From DATAXV01 sp036272915 (GTDB lineage Bacteria > Chloroflexota > Dormibacteria > Dormibacterales > Dormibacteraceae): a stretch of 28,340 nt of DNA. The notes under the pieces are model-generated. The model searched no databases, was not told the DNA's origin, and was given only the letters and a program-made list of their open reading frames with translations. Where the stretch lies: positions 1-28,340 of the forward strand of contig DATAXV010000228.1 of assembly GCA_036272915.1 (NCBI GenBank), given 5' to 3'. Position numbers and translations under genes: made by a program. Of this stretch, positions 22,852 to 28,340 are shown in pieces (within the stretch, counting starts at the first letter, position 1; each line of letters starts with the position of its first letter).

Positions 22852-24240
22852 TCAGAGCGGCTGCGTCGGCCCTCGGCGCAGCCACCGCCCACGCCCGGGC
22901 CGTCCACTGATCACCCCCTGCTCGAAGATGACCTCACCCCGGCTGAGGGTCATCGCCGGCCAGCCCGTCACCTCCCAGCCGTCGTACACGGAGTACCCGG
23001 CACGTGAGCGCATCCGCGCGCCGTCCACGGTCCGACGGTCGCTCAGATCCCAGACCACCAGGTCCGCGTCCGAACCGACGGCGATGGTGCCCTTGCCTGG
23101 ATAGAGGCCGAACAGCTTGGCGGCGTTGGTGCTGGTGACCTCGACGAAGCGCGACGGCGTCAGCTGGCCCGGTCCCACGCCCTCCGACAGCAGCATGGGC
23201 AGCATCGTCTCCAGGTCGGCGACGCCCTGCCGGGCCGTGGCCACGTTCAGAGAGGGATCCAACTTCTGTCGCAGGTTCCACGGCGCGTGATCGGTGCAGC
23301 AGGTCTGGATGTCCGCCGCCCGCAGGCCGTTCCAGAGCCGGCTGCGATCGGAACCGGAGCGCAGGGCGGGCGCCCCCACGTACTTGCCCGCGTCGGGCTC
23401 CGCGAATCGTTCCTCGGTCAGGTGGAGGTAGATGGGCCTGGTCTCGACCAAAAGGGGCACCCCGTCGGCGCGGGCGTCGCGGCACACGTCGAGCGCCGCC
23501 TGCGAGGAGAGATGCACGACGTACATGGGAGCCCCCGTCGATCGGCAGATGCCGACCGCACGCTGTGCGGCGACCTGCTCGGCGAAGACCGGGCGGCTGG
23601 CCGGGAAGTTCGACAGCTGACCACGTCCCGCGGCCAGCAGCGCCTCGCAGGCGCAGTGGATGGCGTTGCTGTCCTCGCAGTGGATCATCGTCAACGAGCC
23701 GGCCCTGCCCGCCGCCGCGATCGCCCGCGTGTACTCGGCAATCCGGCTGTCGAACTCCGGGAAGACCATGAACACCTTGATGCTGGTGTGTCCCTCGGCG
23801 GCGAGCTGAGGGATCTCGGCCACGACCTCGGGCCGGGGATCGGTGACCACCGGATGGAGCACGTAGTCGATTAGGGCCTGCTCGCGGGCGAGCTCGTGGT
23901 CCCGCTCCAGCGCCGCGTGCAGGCTCTCACCCGCGCGCTGGAAGGTCATGTTCCCGATCGTCGTCACGCCTCCGGCAACGGCGGCCTGGGACCCTGAGCG
24001 GAAGTCGTCGACCCACACCTCCTCACCGGGCCGCTGCTCGTGTGGCGTGCTCAGATGGACGTGAACGTCGATACCCCCGGGCAGCACGTGGAGACCGGTT
24101 GCGTCGATTTCCCGACGGCCCTCCATGCTGCCGCCGAGCTGGGCGACGACGCCATCCTCGATGCCGATGTCGGCCAGACCCTCCATGGCGCCGGTGACCA
24201 CGATCCCGCCCCGCAGCACCACCTCGTACATGGCCGACAT
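22852..24240 (-). CDS. Hydantoinase/dihydropyrimidinase (cyclic amidohydrolase)
   Basis: A 462-residue metal-dependent amidohydrolase with all expected ligands: HxH at 60/62 (GGIDVHVHL), the carbamylated Lys155 (SIKVFM), His187 (MIHCED), His243 (VVHLSS) and Asp317 (TDHAPW). The N-terminal beta-sandwich strand (MYEVVLRGGIVVT) and C-terminal GSDADLVVWDL complete the composite domain. The fold and motifs fit dihydropyrimidinase, D-hydantoinase or allantoinase, which hydrolyse cyclic ureides in pyrimidine, hydantoin or purine breakdown. No strong ribosome site is visible before either ATG (24240 or 24231). The APH-like kinase gene follows directly. The genes to complete a pyrimidine pathway are not in the window. 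Confidence 0.9.
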   Translation of the reverse strand: MSAMYEVVLRGGIVVTGAMEGLADIGIEDGVVAQLGGSMEGRREIDATGLHVLPGGIDVHVHLSTPHEQRPGEEVWVDDFRSGSQAAVAGGVTTIGNMTFQRAGESLHAALERDHELAREQALIDYVLHPVVTDPRPEVVAEIPQLAAEGHTSIKVFMVFPEFDSRIAEYTRAIAAAGRAGSLTMIHCEDSNAIHCACEALLAAGRGQLSNFPASRPVFAEQVAAQRAVGICRSTGAPMYVVHLSSQAALDVCRDARADGVPLLVETRPIYLHLTEERFAEPDAGKYVGAPALRSGSDRSRLWNGLRAADIQTCCTDHAPWNLRQKLDPSLNVATARQGVADLETMLPMLLSEGVGPGQLTPSRFVEVTSTNAAKLFGLYPGKGTIAVGSDADLVVWDLSDRRTVDGARMRSRAGYSVYDGWEVTGWPAMTLSRGEVIFEQGVISGRPGRGRWLRRGPTQPL

Positions 24241-24330
24241 GATAGGTGTGCCGTCGCCCAGTCCTGAGCGCGACCACCGCCCGCTCAGAGCCGACCGTGG
24301 TTGGGGATGCCAGTCGGATCGGGGGGTGTG

Positions 24331-24598
24331 ATGACCACCGAAACCGTGGAGTCGCCGGACGGCACTCGGATCACGTTTCAGGAGAGGCTCCAGGCCGCCG
24401 CTCCTGATCGTGCACGGGACCCCGGCGCCGACCAGCCTCGATGACCCCGTCGCCGAGCGCCTTGAAGACAGCTACGAGGTGGTGATGTTCGAGCGCCGTC
24501 GCCCTGGGATCAGCGACGATGGCAGCGCCTGGTCGCGTTCTCCATGCAGGCGACGAGGGTACGGGACGGAGATGAAGGCCGGGCGACGCCGGGCATGA
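24331..24598 (+). pseudogene. Alpha/beta hydrolase remnant (N-terminal fragment, frameshifted)
   Basis: The first frame reads MTTETVESPDGTRITF, a typical start of an alpha/beta hydrolase. After a +1 shift near 24385 the homology continues as RPPLLIVHGTPAPTS (oxyanion-loop region) and VAERLEDSYEVVMFERRRPGISDDG. The frame ends soon afterwards, before any nucleophile elbow, so catalytic residues are absent. It is therefore a decayed fragment. It sits tail-to-tail with the fused regulator and may mark an old deletion junction. Confidence 0.7.
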
Positions 24599-24614
24599 AC
24601 CGGAGCGGCCGCCA

Positions 24615-26303
24615 TCACGACCGGTATCGGGAGCCGCCTGCGCCTCGCCCCGCCGGGAAGCCAGGCTCGAGGGCTTCGTCCGTGACGATCAGGATCTGAC
24701 CGCCGACTCTGGCCGCGTCCGGCGAGAGTAGGAACCGGCACGGCCCGGGGAGACCGGGTGCGGCGGGACCGGCGGCGAGAACGGCGTTCACCCGCACCCC
24801 CCGCCCCTTCCAGCGGGTGTTGAGGCTGCTCGCGACCTCCTCGAGCGCGGCCCTGGCCCCGGCGCTGACGGCGCCGACGGTGCCCGAGCCAAGTGCCACC
24901 AGGAGCAGGGTGCCGGCCCTTGGTGCCATCAGGCGGGCCATCGCCTCGCCCTCGGTCACGGCCCGCTGGAGCGAGGACTCCAGCCCGCGGCCAAGGTCGA
25001 GTACGAGAACCTCCGCCGTCTCCGATCCGTGTGCACGGCCGGGCTCCAGCGCCTCCAGCCAGCAGGATCGGATGGCGCCAGCCAGGAGGCCCGCCTCCGG
25101 CTGGTCTCCCTGCACGCGGATCCGCTGGTGGACGCCGGCATGGCCGGTCGGCCGCCCAGGCTGAAGGGGGGTCCGGATCTCGGCTGGCGGCTTGCCGGTG
25201 GAGGCCCGCACCTGCAGCAGGTGTGGGACCATGTGCCGGCGGGGTCCGTCCAGGCGGCCCTCGATCAGGTCCAGGAGAAGCTCCGCCGCCCGGAGCCCGA
25301 AGTCGTGGTACGAGGTCCTGACCGTGGTCAGCGGGGGCTGGAGCAGCGCGGCCGGGGCGATGTCGTCGTAGCCGGCGATCGCGACCTGGTCGGGGATGCC
25401 GAGGCCGAGCTCGGCGGCTGCGCGGTACGCGCCCACGGCCATGGTGTCACTGGCGCTGAAGATCGCGGTCGGTCGGTGGCGCTCGCCCAGGAGCGAGCGA
25501 GCCGCGGCGTGTCCGGCGCCCTCGGTGAAGCTCTCCTGGAGGCGGATCAGCGAGCTCTCCAGGGGGATGCCCCCCGCCGCCAGCTCGTCGCGATAGCCGG
25601 CCAGCCGCTCCCGGGTCATGGTCAGCTCGGGCTTGGCGCAGACGAAGGCTATCCGGCCGTGCCCCTGGCCGATGAGGTGCCGTGTCATCTCGCGGGAGCC
25701 CTGGTAGTCGTCGGTGACGACACAGTTCATGGGCCGGCCGCGCAGCTCCCGCTTGATGACGACGTAGGGCATGCCGCCCGCCTCCAGCGCCTGCAGCTGG
25801 TCCTCGCGGATGTCGTTCGCGGTGCGCAGGACGACCCCGTCCGTGCGTCGGGCCCGGGTCAGCTCGGTCAGGAAGGCGACCGCGCCCGCCTCGTCCACGC
25901 TGGTCGTGGAGAAGGAGGAGTCGCGCTGCCAGGTGAGCTCGCCGATCCCGCCGATGATCTCGGCCATGGCCGCTGACACCTCGCGCCAGGAATCGGCCTC
26001 GTCGCTGATCATGGCGAAGGTAACGTGCGCCCGGCGCAGCCCGGTGGTCACGATCGTGCCGACACCCGCCCGCCGGCGGACCACCCCCTCCTTCACGAGC
26101 TCGAGCAGGGCTCGGCGGGCCGTGGTCACGCTGACCGAGTATCGCTCGCAGATCTGGCTCTCCGAGGGAAGCAGGCCTCCGGGCGGGAACTCGCCCCTGC
26201 GGATGCGGGCGAAGAGATCCTGGCGGAGCTGCTGGTAGAGGGGCCCTCCGCCCTCGACGTTCAGGCTCACCCGATTCGACGGCACCGGATCCGGATTTTC
26301 CAT
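24615..26303 (-). CDS. AraR-like GntR/LacI chimeric regulator with C-terminal degenerate SDR-like extension
   Basis: About 562 residues. Residues 20-85 form a GntR winged helix-turn-helix (PLYQQLRQDLFARI, LPSESQICERYSVSVTTARRALLELVKEGVV). Residues about 95-370 are a LacI/GalR periplasmic-binding-type ligand domain (TAIFSASDTMAVGAYRAA, VAIAGYDDIAPAALLQPPLTTV). Such regulators normally end here, at about 370 residues. This one continues for roughly 190 residues. After a linker, residues about 430-545 read like the C-terminal half of a classical SDR: AGARAALEEVASSLNTRWKG, GVRVNAVLAAGP and CRFLLSPDAARVGGQILIV. The catalytic Tyr and Lys are replaced. The start at ATG 26303 is inferred; the ribosome site is weak and the frame stays open upstream. 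It is divergent from the sugar-type ABC importer it probably controls. Confidence 0.85.
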   Translation of the reverse strand: MENPDPVPSNRVSLNVEGGGPLYQQLRQDLFARIRRGEFPPGGLLPSESQICERYSVSVTTARRALLELVKEGVVRRRAGVGTIVTTGLRRAHVTFAMISDEADSWREVSAAMAEIIGGIGELTWQRDSSFSTTSVDEAGAVAFLTELTRARRTDGVVLRTANDIREDQLQALEAGGMPYVVIKRELRGRPMNCVVTDDYQGSREMTRHLIGQGHGRIAFVCAKPELTMTRERLAGYRDELAAGGIPLESSLIRLQESFTEGAGHAAARSLLGERHRPTAIFSASDTMAVGAYRAAAELGLGIPDQVAIAGYDDIAPAALLQPPLTTVRTSYHDFGLRAAELLLDLIEGRLDGPRRHMVPHLLQVRASTGKPPAEIRTPLQPGRPTGHAGVHQRIRVQGDQPEAGLLAGAIRSCWLEALEPGRAHGSETAEVLVLDLGRGLESSLQRAVTEGEAMARLMAPRAGTLLLVALGSGTVGAVSAGARAALEEVASSLNTRWKGRGVRVNAVLAAGPAAPGLPGPCRFLLSPDAARVGGQILIVTDEALEPGFPAGRGAGGSRYRS

Positions 26304-26326
26304 GCCGTCCCGCGAAGCCCGGGGTA

Positions 26327-26340
26327 CTATGTGCACCAAG
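26327..26340. promoter_or_regulatory. Candidate operator between the regulator and ABC importer
   Basis: CTATGTGCACCAAG is an imperfect palindrome (10 of 14 positions) centred on GTGCAC. It lies in the divergent gap between the AraR-like regulator and the binding-protein gene, where an autoregulated operator is expected. Confidence 0.4.
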
Positions 26341-26434
26341 TTAGCATGATCCGTCCGGGGCCAGACTCCGGACGGGCGCCGACGAGCGTTCCACGCCGGT
26401 CGCAGGACCTATGGAACGAGGAGGGAGGAGCGCG

Positions 26435-27847
26435 ATGACGCGACCAGGAATCAGTGCGTCTGGACGGACCGCCGTCAGCCGCCGCCGCTTCCTGAGCATG
26501 GCCGGGCTGGGAGCCGCCGGGGCGACCGCCTTCCCGACCATCATCTGCGGCACCACGGCACAGGCCAAGTCGAGCGGCGGCGGCAAGGTGCAGCCGGGAA
26601 CGCTGTCGCTGTTCATCGGTAAGGACACCTCGTACCCGGCCCAGCAGGCGCAGGGCATGAACGTCCTCCTGGACCTGTTCAAGAGGAAGTTCCCAGGGTC
26701 GTCCTTCACCTGGGACACCTACGCCTCCTCGTCCGAGGAGCTGGCCAAGCTCGAGACCTCGGCCGCCGCCCACTCCGGGGCCGACATCTTCGAGTTCGGC
26801 TCGACGCTGATCCCGACCGCCTACTCGAGCAAGTCGTTCGAGACCATCACCAGCTCGATGTGGGACGAGCTCGGCGGCAAGAAGGCCTTCATCGAGGCGC
26901 AGCTGGCGATGGCCGGCCCGTCGCCCAACCACCTGATCGCGGTGCCCAAGACCGCCAACCCCTACGCCATGGTCTACAACACCAAGCTCCTCCGGGCGGC
27001 CGGCATCTCCAAGCCGCCCACGACCTGGAACGAGTTCGTGGAGTACGCCAAGGAGATGACCCGAGCTGGCAAGAACCAGTACGGGGCGGTCGCCGACTAC
27101 GCCGACGGCTTCGACCCCTGGCACTACACCTGGCTGTTCACCACCCAGCTTGGCGGCGACATGATCAGCCGCGACGGCAAGACGGCGCTGCTCGACTCCC
27201 CCGAGGTGGAGGAGGCGGTCTCGTTCTGGCTGAACTGGGCGGCGAAGTTCGGCATCGCCGCCAGGACCGACGCGACCTACACCGGCGCCGATATGTCGAA
27301 GGCCTTCGCCACCGGCACGATCGGGATGATCCCGCTCGCCGGGCCGGGCGGGATCGCCGCCTTCAACGCCTCGCCGGTGGCGGGCAGCTACGCCTGGACC
27401 AGCAACCCGACCATCCCCTATGGCAGGCACTCGCTGCCCAAGGGCGGCAGGCCGGCGCAGGGCTTCGTCTCCGGGCAGTACTGGTCGATCTCGAAGTGGT
27501 CGCCGAAGAAGGAGCTGGCCTTCGAGCTCATCAAGCTGATGGTCTCGCCCGAGATCCAGTACCAGTTCTTCAAGCAGGACGCGCAGGTCCCCGTCACCTG
27601 GGCCACGTTCACCAAGTACCCCGAGACCAAGAAGTCACCGTGGAACGTCTTCGTGCCCGCCGAGGAGAAGTCGTACCCGACCGCGTTCAGCGGGGCCTGG
27701 GGACAGCTCGAGGTCTACATGGGCCAGGCGGTCAACCAGATGGCGGGCCAGATCGCAAGCACAGGCACCTTCAAGTCGTCCGATCTGAAATCGGCGCTGA
27801 CCCAGGCCAACACCCAGCTGCAGTCGGCGCTTGCGCAGCAGCCCTGA
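26435..27847 (+). CDS. ABC transporter extracellular solute-binding protein (carbohydrate type), Tat-exported
   Basis: A 470-residue family 1 solute-binding protein. The N-terminus has a twin-arginine signal (SRRRFLSMAGLGAAGATAF, residues 15-33), so export by Tat is likely; Cys38 follows but lacks a canonical lipobox. The body has family features: LLDLFKRKFPGSSFTWDTY, a Gly-Ala-Asp hinge (SGADIFEFGS), NPYAMVYNTKLLRAAGISKPPTTWNEFVEYAKEM, and QGFVSGQYWSISKWSPKKELAFELIKLMVSPEIQ near the end. It should bind a sugar or related solute and deliver it to the permease encoded 12 bp downstream. GGAGG sites precede the ATG at 26435. The ligand is unknown. Confidence 0.92.
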   Translation: MTRPGISASGRTAVSRRRFLSMAGLGAAGATAFPTIICGTTAQAKSSGGGKVQPGTLSLFIGKDTSYPAQQAQGMNVLLDLFKRKFPGSSFTWDTYASSSEELAKLETSAAAHSGADIFEFGSTLIPTAYSSKSFETITSSMWDELGGKKAFIEAQLAMAGPSPNHLIAVPKTANPYAMVYNTKLLRAAGISKPPTTWNEFVEYAKEMTRAGKNQYGAVADYADGFDPWHYTWLFTTQLGGDMISRDGKTALLDSPEVEEAVSFWLNWAAKFGIAARTDATYTGADMSKAFATGTIGMIPLAGPGGIAAFNASPVAGSYAWTSNPTIPYGRHSLPKGGRPAQGFVSGQYWSISKWSPKKELAFELIKLMVSPEIQYQFFKQDAQVPVTWATFTKYPETKKSPWNVFVPAEEKSYPTAFSGAWGQLEVYMGQAVNQMAGQIASTGTFKSSDLKSALTQANTQLQSALAQQP

Positions 27848-27859
27848 GCGCCAGGCCAG

Positions 27860-28340
27860 ATGGCTGAAGTCTCGCGCCGGGGCCTGATCGGCCGGCTGCG
27901 GCGGCCGCAGCTGCGGAGGCCGCCCTACTGGATGATGGGGCCGAGCCTGATCCTGCTCGGCCTGATCGTGTTCATCCCCATGCTCTTCGCCTTCTGGGTG
28001 AGCGTCACCGGGCTCAACCAGTACACGATCTCGGACTGGCTCCACGCCCCCTTCGTCGGCCTTCGCCAATACGTGGAGACCCTTAGCCCGCAGGGGGCGC
28101 TGTTCGGCTCGCTGATGGGCTCGATCAAGGCCAGCGTCATCTTCTCGCTGGCGACGACGGTGGTGATCGTCCCGGTCGGCCTGGGAGCGGCGCTGGTCTA
28201 CAACGAGCGCTTCGGCGGCCGGTCCCTCTTCCGCGCCATCGCCCTGCTCCCCTACATCATCCCCACCTTCGTCAACGCGCTCGTCTGGCGCCTCCTCTTC
28301 GAGACCGGGACCGGCCCGATCGACATCTTCCTCTCCGACC
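27860..28340 (+). CDS. Sugar ABC transporter permease (MalF/UgpA type), 5' part
   Basis: The first 160 residues of a binding-protein-dependent permease; the gene runs off the right edge. A basic N-terminus (GLIGRLRRPQLRRPPYW) leads into a first membrane helix (MMGPSLILLGLIVFIPMLFAFWVSV). The FVGLRQYVETLS segment and the second and third helices (ASVIFSLATTVVIVPVGLGAALVYNERF, LFRAIALLPYIIPTFVNALVWRLLF) match the MalF/UgpA family. The EAA loop lies beyond the window. It starts 12 bp after the binding-protein stop, so the two are cotranscribed. A second permease and possibly an ATPase should follow. Confidence 0.9.
   Translation, partial: MAEVSRRGLIGRLRRPQLRRPPYWMMGPSLILLGLIVFIPMLFAFWVSVTGLNQYTISDWLHAPFVGLRQYVETLSPQGALFGSLMGSIKASVIFSLATTVVIVPVGLGAALVYNERFGGRSLFRAIALLPYIIPTFVNALVWRLLFETGTGPIDIFLSD

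Noticed and set aside
22839..24240. Hydantoinase plus APH-like kinase as an antibiotic-resistance or known catabolic cassette
   Set aside because: The kinase has generic APH motifs only, and no other pyrimidine, hydantoin or resistance genes are present, so a specific pathway cannot be claimed.
1..28340. CRISPR arrays, tRNA/rRNA genes, prophage or insertion sequences
   Set aside because: No spaced repeats, no clover-leaf-like sequences, no transposase or integrase motifs and no terminal inverted repeats were seen.

Overview
This is a GC-rich bacterial window with short intergenic gaps, abundant GTG starts and strong Shine-Dalgarno sites. F420-type luciferase-like oxidoreductases, a Tat-exported solute-binding protein, many VOC, SDR, TetR and MarR genes, and the codon bias together suggest a free-living, probably soil, member of the Actinomycetota or the Chloroflexota/Dormibacterota. 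I cannot decide the phylum from sequence alone. I saw no tRNA, rRNA, CRISPR array, insertion sequence or phage gene, so this reads as a chromosomal accessory/catabolic region.

Layout. 1-730: the 5' part of an LLM-class flavin oxidoreductase (running off the left edge) behind a MarR repressor, with candidate operators at both gene starts. 730-2000: a zinc-finger/HTH protein and a 56-residue membrane protein separated by a perfect hairpin. 2000-4530: an enolase-superfamily dehydratase-like enzyme divergent from a cation:proton antiporter gene broken by four frameshifts. 4530-9010: a cNMP-domain/FAD oxidoreductase, a DUF4013-like membrane protein with a possible short leader ORF, an alpha/beta hydrolase and a FUSC-like membrane protein. 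9030-13105: pyruvate oxidase (poxB), a zinc alcohol dehydrogenase and a membrane-anchored protein of unknown function. 13106-18270: two VOC proteins, a phytanoyl-CoA dioxygenase-like protein, an arylamine N-acetyltransferase, a double-GNAT protein and an SDR. 18330-19960: a TetR repressor divergent from a second LLM oxidoreductase, with a near-canonical promoter and two identical operator-like repeats. 20000-24240: a large polytopic membrane protein, an APH-like kinase and a hydantoinase/dihydropyrimidinase. 24330-28340: a broken alpha/beta hydrolase remnant, an AraR-like (GntR+LacI) regulator with an unusual C-terminal SDR-like extension, and the start of a carbohydrate ABC importer operon (binding protein and first permease).

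How they work together. Two modules look like dedicated repressor-enzyme pairs: MarR with the first LLM gene and TetR with its paralogue. The right end is a sugar-type importer divergent from a regulator whose ligand domain is of the sugar-binding LacI class, and the enolase-superfamily enzyme would suit sugar-acid catabolism. The remaining enzymes are mostly single-gene units closed by GC-rich hairpins that lack U-tracts.

The most unusual item is the regulator at 24615-26303. It carries about 190 extra residues after the natural end of its LacI domain, and these resemble the C-terminal half of an SDR without the catalytic Tyr and Lys.
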